15,229 nucleotides of DNA from Candidatus Zixiibacteriota bacterium (GCA_014730285.1 WJIM01000181.1:1-15229); one strand, 5' to 3'. Positions 1 through 7,722 are shown, counted from the first letter of the stretch. Numbers and translations are program-made. The notes: generated by a model not told the origin, from the letters alone.

Positions 1-306
1 ATGCTGGGCGGCGCCAAAAACGAGGAGATTGTAAATGAAAATGAGGAAAGGCTTTCTGAGATCGCGAAGCAGGAACTGGGGCCGATTTTGAATCTAAAGG
101 GCGATCCGGATTATGAGAAGATAATTATCTGGAAGCATGCCATACCGCAATACGTGATGGGACACCGGCAGCGCCTGCAAAATATTGACAATCGACTGAA
201 TGAACTCGGCGGCCTATATTTGGCCGGCAATGCTTTTACCGGGATCGGCTTAAATGACACAATCAAGCGCTCGCATAAGATAGCTGAATCATTGCAGATA
301 GATTAA
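1..306 (+). CDS. hemY: Protoporphyrinogen oxidase (HemY-type), C-terminal fragment
   Basis: This is the last ~100 residues of a flavin-dependent protoporphyrinogen oxidase, which oxidises protoporphyrinogen IX to protoporphyrin IX late in heme synthesis. The tail carries family hallmarks: a GGAKNEE stretch near the edge, then AIPQYVMGH, then the FAD-binding C-terminal signature LYLAGNAFTGIGLNDTI followed by a helix. Full proteins are about 450-480 residues, so roughly three quarters lies left of the window. The ATG at base 1 is almost certainly an internal Met, because it falls directly before the conserved GGA(K/R)N motif. The stop is TAA at 304-306. The metallophosphoesterase gene starts 20 bases downstream on the same strand, so the two are probably co-transcribed. 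A generic FAD amine oxidase is the main alternative, but the PQY..GH and GNAF/Y.G.G signatures favour HemY. Confidence 0.85.
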   Translation: MLGGAKNEEIVNENEERLSEIAKQELGPILNLKGDPDYEKIIIWKHAIPQYVMGHRQRLQNIDNRLNELGGLYLAGNAFTGIGLNDTIKRSHKIAESLQID

Positions 307-326
307 ATTTTCAAGAGGGATTCGTT

Positions 327-1187
327 TTGGACTGCATATTCGTATCAGATATACACGGCCTTTCGGAAAGGTATTTCAAGCTCTTCAAGCTGATAGAAAA
401 TGAGAAACCCGATGCCGTTTTTTTGGGCGGGGATATTTTGCCTTCGGGCATGTTCATGAATTATGAGACGCATGATATCGACGGTGACTTTATTGACGAT
501 TTCCTATTGGTCAATTTTGCCGAACTGAAGGCAAAGCTTGGCGATAATTATCCACGAGTTTTTATGATTCTCGGCAATGACGACGGCCGCAATCGCGAGG
601 TCGATTTCATAAGCGGCAGTGAGGCTGGAATCTGGGAGTATATTCATTTCAAAAAAGCTGAGCTGGGCAAATACACGGTCTACGGTTACAGCTTCGTGCC
701 TCCTACGCCGTTTCGTTTGAAGGACTGGGAGAGGTATGACGTCTCCCGTTATGTTGACCCGGGATGCCTTTCACCCGAGGAGGGTAAATATACTGTCAAT
801 GTGCCCGAACGTGAGAAGCGTTACTCCACGATCAAGGCAGATCTGGACGACTTCGCCGGGGATGATGATCTCGAAAACGCTATTATGCTTTTTCATACAC
901 CGCCCTACCAAACCAAACTCGACCGGGCGAATCTGGACGGCAAGATGATTGACCATGTGCCGTTGGATGTGCATGTCGGCAGTATCGCTCTGCGACGCTT
1001 TATCGAAGCGCGTCAGCCGCTTGTGACGATGCACGGTCATATCCATGAATCTGCTTCAATGACCGGATCATGGAAGGATGCCCTTGGCCGGACACAAATG
1101 TTCTCTGCAGCTCATGATGGACGCGAGCTTGCCGTGGTGAGATTTGATCCGGAGAATCTCGATAAGGCTGTCAGGGAGATTATTTAG
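327..1187 (+). CDS. Calcineurin-like metallophosphoesterase
   Basis: This 286-residue predicted cytoplasmic enzyme has the full set of dinuclear metal motifs of the calcineurin-like phosphoesterase fold: SDIHG (residues 7-11), GGD (34-36), GNDD (83-86), a His in LFHTPP (H190) and GHIH (237-240). It should hydrolyse a phosphomonoester or phosphodiester, but the substrate cannot be read from sequence. The insert between GNDD and H190 (about 110-180, with VPPTPFRLKDWERYD) is longer than in the minimal YfcE-type enzymes and may shape specificity. The TTG start at 327 is chosen because AAGAGGG (313-319) sits 7 bases upstream and the metal motif follows at once. It lies 20 bases after the hemY-like gene and is probably in its operon. 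Its last 8 bases overlap the 3' end of the opposing ATP-grasp gene, and no terminator was seen between them. No signal peptide. Confidence 0.88.
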   Translation: MDCIFVSDIHGLSERYFKLFKLIENEKPDAVFLGGDILPSGMFMNYETHDIDGDFIDDFLLVNFAELKAKLGDNYPRVFMILGNDDGRNREVDFISGSEAGIWEYIHFKKAELGKYTVYGYSFVPPTPFRLKDWERYDVSRYVDPGCLSPEEGKYTVNVPEREKRYSTIKADLDDFAGDDDLENAIMLFHTPPYQTKLDRANLDGKMIDHVPLDVHVGSIALRRFIEARQPLVTMHGHIHESASMTGSWKDALGRTQMFSAAHDGRELAVVRFDPENLDKAVREII

Positions 1188-4100
1188 ATGATTCAGATGA
1201 ATTGCCGATCTTAAGCGGCCGGGCCGCATCTGTAACCGCACCGATTTTCACCGCATAACTCGTACGGTTTTTGATATCCTCATCGGTAACATAATGAATA
1301 TCAAGAATCTCATCCGTACGGTAACCGGTACGCTGGTAATTCATCTCCGAGATCACATGATTCCAGCCCTCGAACCATGTATCCAGCATCTGCCTCTGTT
1401 CAGGATTGCCGTTGACATGAACGATAAGATCGATGTCACTGCCCGGCCCGGCGGTGGCATTTTTGGTACTGCCGAAAATATAGAGGGCCTTTACCCCGAA
1501 GCGTTCCGGTTCGAGTTTGGCGGCGATCAGGTCGGCGATATTCATGCGCCATTGCCAATATTTGCTGATCCGTGTACGAGGAGTCTCAAGATCAACGCCG
1601 CCTTTCTTCTCACGCGATGTCTGACGTGTCAGCAAACCCATTGCCTCGTCAAGTTCGGCGTTCATCAGGATTTTCATGACCTGGCCATTGGCTGCGCGGG
1701 GAATATCTATCAGATGAATAACATCCTTCAAGCCGGCAAATGAGGGGAGAACATCGGGAAGAATATTGGGAGCCCTTTTGAAAAAGCGCTCATTAAATAT
1801 AATGCCCTCATCATCCGGATAAAGCGGAAGATATCTGATACCGGCTTCGACCAGATCCTGGAAGAAATGTGTTCCGAAAGAAAGATCGGGCACATAATTG
1901 CCCTTCAGTCTTGCCATTTCGATTAATGCCGCTGAGTTGTTTATATCGGAATAAGTTACACTGACTCCCAGACGTATATCTCCGCGACTGCCCCATCTTC
2001 CCGGACCTATCAGAATGAACTGCCGTTTGGGCAAAAGCTTGTTGAGCTTGCCGACCGCTTTGCCGATGGCCAGCATATCCGCCCTGTCTGTAAGCTCTCC
2101 GTAATGCTCAGGATCGATGTAAACCATATGCGTAATATCTGTCACGATTCCATTGGAGATATATTTATTGGCCGTGAACAGCACTTTCTCATCACCAACA
2201 TCTTTCGGAATAGGCGCCGGCTGACTCTCCTCGGAATAACTCTGCGGACGGCATTGGAGCAGATAAAAGTCCTTGCCGTCAGAAGCGAATTCGATATCCA
2301 CCGGGTTTTCAAGTTTATCTTCCAGTACCTTTAGGATAGTTTGCATCTGCTTGATAAAATGCCCGCTGGTGATTTGTCCCTCGAAGGTTACAACCGGTTC
2401 CTCCTGCTCGAAATCGAAATTCATTCCCATAGGTTTGCGAAGAGTGCCGTCCTCGTATATCGATACGATTTTGTTTATGCCAGGTATTTCCGCGCCATAT
2501 TCACGCAGAAGGTAATCAACCTCCACTGTCTCGAACTGGTTGGTTTCCAGATTTATAACATCCATCCACTTGGGAGAATACTTTACGGTTTCATCGATAG
2601 TTGCATTAACACGCAGATTCGGCTGTCCCGGTGCTATCAAAACAGGGTAGTCGTCTGCCAGACGGTCTACCGCACGAGTCCCCAAACCGGGCACCAGCCT
2701 GAGAAGGCCGTCCCCGCGTTTGATCCTGGCCGACCACCTGAATTCATTTTTGCTGAAAGCCACGCCCGCGAATGTTGGGAGATAATAATGCCCTACTTTG
2801 GTGCCCACGACCTCCTGGAGCATAATCCCCATCTCCTCACCGAAATCGATCAGGCCGCGTTCTGTGCGGTACTCGATCGGATCGGGAGAGAAGGTGGAGG
2901 CATAGACCTCGGCGATAGCATCCAGAAGTGCATCGAGACGATCACGTTTACTCCCTTGGTTGGCTATAAAAAGGCTCTTGTATTTGCCCGAAAATGCCGC
3001 CCCGGTTCTGTCCTCCAACAGGCTGGAGCTTCTTACGATCAGGGGTTTATCGCCCAAATCGTCGAGCGCCAGCGATAGTCCTTTGACCATCTCCGGCGGG
3101 AAGTGTGAGTTTTTGAATGTTTGTACTATATGCGGGTACTCGAAACGCACCTGGTTTATGTCTTTATATTTCTGCTCCACGATTTCATCGAAATTATTGA
3201 AATGCATAAAATGCAGGAGCATATCGGAGGTTATATACCATGTCTTGGGTATCTTTATCGTGCCCAGAATATCAGCATATTCGGATGATTTCTTTAGAAT
3301 TTGTGCCGCCAGATAGAGCCCCGCCGATTTGCCGCCCAGCTTGCCATGGCTTTCGGCCGAGAAGATCACGTTTTGCAGGAGATGGAAAAAATCGCCAACC
3401 TCCACGAAATTCTTGGCAATATTAATAAAGGGCAGCTGGTCGGACATAAAACGCCGGATAAGGGAGACAGTTACACCGCGTTTGCTGGGTGAATGAAGCT
3501 CGAAACCCTCATCTTCGATATGATGATAACGCCTGATCGCATCGGCCACGGTCGAAAGTGAAAGGTTGCGGTTTACGACCTGTACCAGAAAACTCAGCTT
3601 ATCTTCCTGAATCCATTTTTGCACACGGTTGAGAATTTCGTTTTCGCTCAAATGGTCTGCCGCAATTTTGAATACGCGTTCGGTCAATTCATTGGATATA
3701 GTGATTGCTTCCTTTTGATGCGGACGATTAGAATCGGCCTTGAGCTCATGATCATCGCTGGAACGGTCGGTGCCTGTATAGTGACGCAGTTCCTCAGCCT
3801 CGGAAATACCACTCCAGCAGAGATAATTGAGCATCTTATGCGAGATCGTATAATATAAATTTCGGTCGGTCTGTTTCAGAAGGTCAAGTACCACCTGCCA
3901 TTTACCGCGCCTCTTGCGGGAAATGTCTCTTTTGGCATGATCCCATTCGCTGAACATATGCTTCATTTCGTGGTACATGATAAAATGCCCCAGACGTTCA
4001 GCTATCGTGCCGATCAGCTTTTTCTCTTCCTTGAGGAACGGGCCGTAATCGAAAGTGGGCATAGACTTGGTATAATAGACGCTGATCCGGCCGATTACCT

Positions 4101-4377
4101 TGTCCTGAATCCTGACATCGGTACTGAGCTCCCATTCAGTCTGCTCAAAATCATCTGACTGCCAGGAGTTATCGTCTATGGTTATCCTTGCCACACAGAT
4201 ATCCGGGTACTGCCAGCCGGGCGGGATAGCTTCGATAATGCCCATGCAGACCGAATCCAGGCTGGCATGGGGGGCATTCATCAGCTCCTCTGTTTTATAG
4301 AGGCAGTTGAGCTCCTTGGCACGCTCCTGCAATGAGGAGATCATATGGCTTTTGGGATGTCTTTTATCGAACAGCAT
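1180..4377 (-). CDS. PPDK-type ATP-grasp protein with GAF-like N-terminus and C-terminal nucleotidyltransferase domain
   Basis: This 1065-residue multidomain protein has no signal peptide. Residues ~15-135 resemble GAF-like sensor modules (KELNCLY..., IPPGWQYPDI, PFLKEEKKLI..IAERL). Residues ~145-340 are a helical linker. Residues ~345-711 form a PEP/pyruvate-binding ATP-grasp domain: GKLGGKSAGL (345-354), RSSSLLED (449-456) and the closing LLQCRP (706-711). Residues ~733-850 are a GRWGS module (GPGRWGS 791-797, SFGTHFF 833-839) shared with the upstream paralogue. Residues ~938-1050 are a polymerase-beta-like nucleotidyltransferase domain, with FGS (968-970), GSDIDL (979-984) and a likely third Asp, D1026, in LDIHYV. 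No canonical phosphohistidine motif or PEP barrel follows the ATP-grasp, so it is not a full pyruvate phosphate dikinase or PEP synthase. The start overlaps the upstream stop as TAATG, with GGGGAG 10 bases before, indicating translational coupling. An ATP-dependent phosphotransfer or nucleotidyl-transfer role is inferred; the substrate is unknown. Confidence 0.85.
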   Translation of the reverse strand: MLFDKRHPKSHMISSLQERAKELNCLYKTEELMNAPHASLDSVCMGIIEAIPPGWQYPDICVARITIDDNSWQSDDFEQTEWELSTDVRIQDKVIGRISVYYTKSMPTFDYGPFLKEEKKLIGTIAERLGHFIMYHEMKHMFSEWDHAKRDISRKRRGKWQVVLDLLKQTDRNLYYTISHKMLNYLCWSGISEAEELRHYTGTDRSSDDHELKADSNRPHQKEAITISNELTERVFKIAADHLSENEILNRVQKWIQEDKLSFLVQVVNRNLSLSTVADAIRRYHHIEDEGFELHSPSKRGVTVSLIRRFMSDQLPFINIAKNFVEVGDFFHLLQNVIFSAESHGKLGGKSAGLYLAAQILKKSSEYADILGTIKIPKTWYITSDMLLHFMHFNNFDEIVEQKYKDINQVRFEYPHIVQTFKNSHFPPEMVKGLSLALDDLGDKPLIVRSSSLLEDRTGAAFSGKYKSLFIANQGSKRDRLDALLDAIAEVYASTFSPDPIEYRTERGLIDFGEEMGIMLQEVVGTKVGHYYLPTFAGVAFSKNEFRWSARIKRGDGLLRLVPGLGTRAVDRLADDYPVLIAPGQPNLRVNATIDETVKYSPKWMDVINLETNQFETVEVDYLLREYGAEIPGINKIVSIYEDGTLRKPMGMNFDFEQEEPVVTFEGQITSGHFIKQMQTILKVLEDKLENPVDIEFASDGKDFYLLQCRPQSYSEESQPAPIPKDVGDEKVLFTANKYISNGIVTDITHMVYIDPEHYGELTDRADMLAIGKAVGKLNKLLPKRQFILIGPGRWGSRGDIRLGVSVTYSDINNSAALIEMARLKGNYVPDLSFGTHFFQDLVEAGIRYLPLYPDDEGIIFNERFFKRAPNILPDVLPSFAGLKDVIHLIDIPRAANGQVMKILMNAELDEAMGLLTRQTSREKKGGVDLETPRTRISKYWQWRMNIADLIAAKLEPERFGVKALYIFGSTKNATAGPGSDIDLIVHVNGNPEQRQMLDTWFEGWNHVISEMNYQRTGYRTDEILDIHYVTDEDIKNRTSYAVKIGAVTDAARPLKIGNSSESSK
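1228..1566 (-). other. C-terminal polymerase-beta-type nucleotidyltransferase domain
   Basis: This is codons ~938-1050 of the 1065-residue protein. FGS followed nine residues later by SDIDL is the hG(G/S)...Dh(D/E)h metal-binding signature of minimal nucleotidyltransferases. A downstream strand, LDIHYV, supplies a candidate third Asp (D1026). The domain looks intact. It is absent from the adjacent paralogue. Confidence 0.75.
1828..2181 (-). other. Shared GRWGS module in the long ATP-grasp protein
   Basis: This is codons ~733-850 of the 1065-residue protein, containing NGIVTDI, VYIDPE, GPGRWGS, LGVSVTYSD, NNSAALIE and SFGTHFF. It is homologous by eye to the tail of the 584-residue paralogue. 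Its position directly after the ATP-grasp domain and its strand-helix order suggest a diverged swivel domain that has lost the catalytic His. That reading is inference. Confidence 0.6.
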
Positions 4378-6131
4378 TACAGAATTACTCCCCTACCGCT
4401 CCTTCCATCAACTTTAACATTCAAAGGCCGTTCCAGTTTCACATGCCTTACATATTCTGTCTCGGACTCAGGATTCAGCTTTTCCAGCCAATCCCAGTTG
4501 ATTTTGTATTTGCCGTCGAATCTGACCGAAAAATATGGGATCTGGAAACTGGTTATATTGTGGAAGAAATGTGATCCCTGGCTCAATTCCACATTCATAT
4601 TGGCAAGAGTCGATTCCACAATTACTTTCGAGCCTGAAATCTGGCCCCAGTTAACATTGATCCCCAGCCATGGATCGGAACTGCCCCACCTGCCAAAGCC
4701 GATCAGCACATAGGGCGTCCCGGAATTAACAAGCTCGCGGTTGATTTTCTCGATATCGGCGACAATAAGCCGGGTGTTTTTGGCATTGAAGGCGTCCGGC
4801 CTGACATAAACGACATCCTTAATATTATCGATAATTCCGTTTCCGAGCACATTTTCTGATGCCACCAATGCATCTTCTGAGTTGAGCTCGTCTTCACCGA
4901 TCTTGACCTCGGCATCGCTGACAACCATCGGCCTGACCTGCAGAAATCCCAGCCTGACCGGACGGTCTTTGCGTTTGTTGTCAATAGTCAGCGCAAACTC
5001 GGTCTCGACCGCCGCTCCCACAGCATCCTCGCAGGCCCGGAGTATATCGTTAACCAAGTTGTTCAGACGAATTTCATTTAATTGCAGGATTGGAGCAAAA
5101 TTGATAATCCTGGGGCCTTTGGGACCTATGCCGGGAGAGATTCTGTCACGTTCCGGTATGTAAGTGGAGGCGGTAAAATCCAGAGCGCCGTCCAGCTCGG
5201 CATCCTTAAGATTGCCCTCGATCATATATTCGGTCTCTTTTGTAGGATCGTATTTAGGCGGTTTGCCCATGTTAACCGCCCAGAATTTGGTCTGGGTCTG
5301 CTTCATCAGGTCGCCGATTGAATTGTAGGGCGGTATACTTTTGGGATAGGCGGGGGAATAGGTCCAGGCCATGCCGCCGTCAACAATTGTCTTTCCGAGG
5401 CCAACAGCGAGATCGACCACACCATCCTCTGGTTTGGCATGACTGGTCGGATAAAAATTGTAGGATCGTGCCACGCCGGAAATATCGGGATAATAACGCT
5501 CCCAATGCTTCAGGCCGACCACCTCCTGAATAATCACCGCCATCTTCTCGCTCTCGATAGACTGTTTGGTGGCGCGGATATAATCCCTTGCTTCGCTGAA
5601 AAATACCGACGAATAAACGAATTTTATCGCCTCCACCAGCTTGCTGAAACGGGTATCGGTGTCGGGCTGATTGTTCGGAATCATTTTGGTGCCGTAGACA
5701 CCTGCAAACGGTTCATATATAGCATCCTCCAGAAGACTTGAGGAGCGGATTGCCAAAGGCGTATGCACATCGGCAATTAGCCGTCTCAGATCGCCATTTA
5801 GCTCCGGTGGAAGTTCCGCATTCTGGAAAGCATGGGCGATACGGTCGTCGGGCATATCGGATAAGGCGAGATCATAGAGATTATTGATTTGCATGAATCT
5901 GTCGAAGAAATCGGTTGCGATTACCACCAGAGTGGGGATATTTATAGTAATATTGCCGTAGTCGGAGGGATTAAGCTTCGAGGTTAATGTATCCTTTATG
6001 AAGGCCAGCCCGAGCGCTTTGCCGCCCAGCGAGCCGGTTCCGATGCGGGTAATTACCTCGCCCGATTCGAAAAACTGTCTTTTAAAACGCGGGACCCTGG
6101 CTCCCGCTTCACTGTATGCTTTAGCGCCCAT
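4377..6131 (-). CDS. PPDK-type ATP-grasp (PEP/pyruvate-binding) domain protein
   Basis: This 584-residue predicted cytoplasmic protein is the short paralogue of the gene it overlaps. Its ATP-grasp domain runs from GTGSLGGKALGL (31-42) through RSSSLLED (129-136), followed by PFAG, to the closing FLQVRP (396-401), the pattern of the N-terminal domain of pyruvate phosphate dikinase and PEP synthase. The rest (~424-535) is the same module seen in its partner, with FGRWGS (479-484) and SQGSHFF (517-523). It has no GAF-like N-terminus and no nucleotidyltransferase tail, and no phosphohistidine motif or TIM barrel, so complete dikinase activity is unlikely. It is the first gene of a two-gene operon, its TAA sharing one base with the next ATG. 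The ribosome binding site is weak: the nearest purine-rich run, AGGGAT, is ~15 bases upstream, so the exact start is less certain. The gene lies 134 bases after glutamate dehydrogenase, behind a terminator, so it probably has its own promoter. Function unknown. Confidence 0.83.
   Translation of the reverse strand: MGAKAYSEAGARVPRFKRQFFESGEVITRIGTGSLGGKALGLAFIKDTLTSKLNPSDYGNITINIPTLVVIATDFFDRFMQINNLYDLALSDMPDDRIAHAFQNAELPPELNGDLRRLIADVHTPLAIRSSSLLEDAIYEPFAGVYGTKMIPNNQPDTDTRFSKLVEAIKFVYSSVFFSEARDYIRATKQSIESEKMAVIIQEVVGLKHWERYYPDISGVARSYNFYPTSHAKPEDGVVDLAVGLGKTIVDGGMAWTYSPAYPKSIPPYNSIGDLMKQTQTKFWAVNMGKPPKYDPTKETEYMIEGNLKDAELDGALDFTASTYIPERDRISPGIGPKGPRIINFAPILQLNEIRLNNLVNDILRACEDAVGAAVETEFALTIDNKRKDRPVRLGFLQVRPMVVSDAEVKIGEDELNSEDALVASENVLGNGIIDNIKDVVYVRPDAFNAKNTRLIVADIEKINRELVNSGTPYVLIGFGRWGSSDPWLGINVNWGQISGSKVIVESTLANMNVELSQGSHFFHNITSFQIPYFSVRFDGKYKINWDWLEKLNPESETEYVRHVKLERPLNVKVDGRSGRGVIL
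4527..4862 (-). other. Shared GRWGS module in the short ATP-grasp protein
   Basis: This is codons ~424-535 of the 584-residue protein. It aligns by eye with codons ~733-850 of the neighbouring gene: NGI..(D)I, a VYV/VYI strand ending in P, (L)IG.GRWGS, LG..V, a Ser followed by a helix containing (I/L)(V/I)E, and S.G(S/T)HFF. It occupies the place where the swivelling phosphohistidine domain sits in PEP synthase. No TSHAAI-type catalytic His is visible; Ser is at the corresponding place if the alignment is right. Confidence 0.6.
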
Positions 6132-6200
6132 TATTAAAGGTTATCCCTATTCTTGTCAGTTTCAGATACGCCATAATATATATTATTCATGTAAAGATGC

Positions 6201-6240
6201 AAACAAAAGGGAGGCAAACCGATTTGTGGAATGCCTCCCG
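6201..6240 (-). terminator. Intrinsic terminator after glutamate dehydrogenase
   Basis: Read on the minus strand, GGGAGGCA (6239-6232) pairs perfectly with TGCCTCCC (6216-6209) across a 15-base loop and is followed at once by TTTTGTTT. It lies 26 bases beyond the gdh stop codon and separates that gene from the ATP-grasp operon. Confidence 0.8.
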
Positions 6241-6265
6241 TAGTATTCGATATAATTTCACGTTT

Positions 6266-7552
6266 TTAGACCCATCCGCGGTCACGGCAGGCCTGCGCTA
6301 CACGGCCAATCGAAATCACGTAAGCCGCATCACGCATATACATCTTCTGCTTACGAGCCAGTTCGCTGACTGCGATAAAGGCCGAGGTCATCTTGGTATC
6401 CAGACGGCCGAGAACATCATCCTTCTCCCAGAAGTAATTCAGGTTGCTCTGAACCTGTTCGAAATAACTACAGGTCACGCCGCCGGCATTACAAAGGAAA
6501 TCGGGAATCAGGAATATTCCGCGTTCCTCGATGACCTTGTCGGCCTCGGGAGTAGTGGGGCCGTTAGCGCCCTCGGCGATGATCTTGACCTTCTCGGATA
6601 TATTGCCGACATTCTCGCCGCTGATCTGATTCTCGAGAGCGGCCGGAATCAGGATATCCACATCCTGCTCGATCCAGGCCTCGCCCGGAAGAACCTCGTA
6701 GCCCAAATCACGGGCTTTGTCCTTATTTATTCCGCCGAAACGGTCTGTAACTCCCAGAAGCTCGTCCAGGTTGATTCCGGCTTCCTTCTTGAAGGAGTAC
6801 GATTTCTGATCCTCCTGATCCCAGCAGGATACACAGACAACCGTACCTCCCAACTGCTGGTAGAGCTGAATCGCATACTGGGCGACATTGCCGAAGCCCT
6901 GTACGCTGGCCGTAGTCATCTCAGGACGAAGCTCGAGTTCTTTAAGGGCTTCGCGCACGGTGTAAATAACACCGTAGCCGGTGGCCTCTGTGCGCCCAAG
7001 TGATCCGCCCATGCCAACCGGTTTGCCTGTGATCAGGCCGGTTTTCTTCTCGCCATGGATCGTCTCGAACTCATCCAGCATCCAGAGCATATGCTGAGCG
7101 CTGGTCATAACATCGGGAGCCGGGACATCGCGATAGGGTCCGATGTCGCGGGCAAGCTGACGAATCCATCCGCGGCAAATCTGTTCCTGTTCACGCAGGC
7201 TGAGGTTATGGGGATCGCAGATCACGCCGCCTTTGGCGCCACCCAATGGTATCTCGACCACAGCGCATTTCCATGTCATCCACATCGCCAATGCGCGCAC
7301 GGTGTTGATCGTTTCCTGTGGATGGAACCTGATACCGCCCTTGCTGGGACCGCGCGCATCGTTATGCTGCACCCTGAATCCTCTGAAGACTCGCACCGAT
7401 CCGTCATCCATGTGAACCGGGATGGAGAATGAGTATTCCCTCAGCGGTTCGCGAAGCAGTTGACGGGCTGCCTGGTCCAGGTCGAGCTTTTCGGCTATAT
7501 TATCAAATTGAGCCTGGGCCATTTCAAACGGGTTGAATGATCCTGTAGACAT
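6266..7552 (-). CDS. gdhA: Glutamate dehydrogenase
   Basis: This 428-residue Glu/Leu/Phe/Val-family dehydrogenase interconverts glutamate with 2-oxoglutarate and ammonium in the cytoplasm. The substrate and catalytic lysines are in place: K71 (GPSKGGIRFHP), K95 and catalytic K107 (PLGGAKGG), with D147 in PAPDVMT. The Rossmann glycine motif is GFGNVA (219-224), and GANGPTTPEA (328-337) and NAGGVTCSYFE also match the family. Length is normal for the hexameric class. The residues after the second coenzyme-domain strand read VSCWDQED, where related enzymes usually have VSD followed by small residues, so NAD versus NADP preference is not assigned. GGAG lies 11 bases before the ATG. A near-consensus promoter at 7757-7729 gives a leader of about 170 nt with a terminator-like hairpin, so attenuation is likely. 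A terminator follows the gene, which is therefore monocistronic. The symbol is used generically. Confidence 0.95.
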   Translation of the reverse strand: MSTGSFNPFEMAQAQFDNIAEKLDLDQAARQLLREPLREYSFSIPVHMDDGSVRVFRGFRVQHNDARGPSKGGIRFHPQETINTVRALAMWMTWKCAVVEIPLGGAKGGVICDPHNLSLREQEQICRGWIRQLARDIGPYRDVPAPDVMTSAQHMLWMLDEFETIHGEKKTGLITGKPVGMGGSLGRTEATGYGVIYTVREALKELELRPEMTTASVQGFGNVAQYAIQLYQQLGGTVVCVSCWDQEDQKSYSFKKEAGINLDELLGVTDRFGGINKDKARDLGYEVLPGEAWIEQDVDILIPAALENQISGENVGNISEKVKIIAEGANGPTTPEADKVIEERGIFLIPDFLCNAGGVTCSYFEQVQSNLNYFWEKDDVLGRLDTKMTSAFIAVSELARKQKMYMRDAAYVISIGRVAQACRDRGWV

Positions 7553-7722
7553 TTTTAAACTAACTCCAGTTAATTTTAAACATCGTTTTGATTGTAAAAA
7601 AGTGCAAAAAAATAAAAGCCCCTTAGTGGGCCTGAAAATATTCCCCTTCTTGCATGATCCATAACTTTTTTAACCTCAACAAGATGCACTTTCGATGCAT
7701 CCTTTCATGCCTCTGAAATTTT
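7553..7722 (-). promoter_or_regulatory. Long structured 5' leader of glutamate dehydrogenase
   Basis: The leader runs from the predicted transcription start (~7722) to the ATG. In order it can form an outer stem, GCATGA (7710-7705) with TCATGC (7657-7652). This encloses an inner hairpin, GATGCA (7701-7696) with TGCATC (7688-7683) around TCGAAAG, and is followed by the terminator-like hairpin at 7633-7606. An 11-codon reading frame (7708-7676, MKGCIESASC) spans the inner hairpin, but its ribosome site is too close to the ATG to be convincing. It does not match any riboswitch consensus I can recall. Regulation by a ligand, protein or uORF is inference. Confidence 0.5.
7606..7633 (-). terminator. 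Terminator-like hairpin inside the gdh leader (candidate attenuator)
   Basis: On the minus strand, AGGCCC (7633-7628) pairs with GGGCTT (7621-7616; one G-U pair) around ACTAAG, followed by TTTTATTTTTTT. This is an intrinsic-terminator shape about 53 bases before the gdh ATG. No minus-strand gene lies upstream to need it, so it most plausibly controls read-through into gdh. Confidence 0.6.

Noticed and set aside
1..3. ATG at the first base as a real start codon
   Set aside because: It falls immediately before a conserved internal motif of protoporphyrinogen oxidase, so it is an internal Met of a gene cut by the window edge.
2341..3078. 245-codon plus-strand reading frame
   Set aside because: It is antisense to the strongly supported ATP-grasp gene; the translation has no recognisable domain and no good ribosome site.
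1180..6131. Annotation of the pair as pyruvate phosphate dikinase or PEP synthase
   Set aside because: Only the ATP-grasp domain is present; the phosphohistidine motif and PEP-binding barrel are not visible in either protein.
6197..7003. 268-codon plus-strand reading frame
   Set aside because: It is antisense to glutamate dehydrogenase, whose sequence is fully conserved; this frame is a shadow of its codon bias.
7676..7708. Leader peptide (minus strand, 10 residues) controlling gdh
   Set aside because: The GAGG before it is only one base from the ATG, and the peptide is not enriched in a regulatory codon; kept only as a note in the leader entry.
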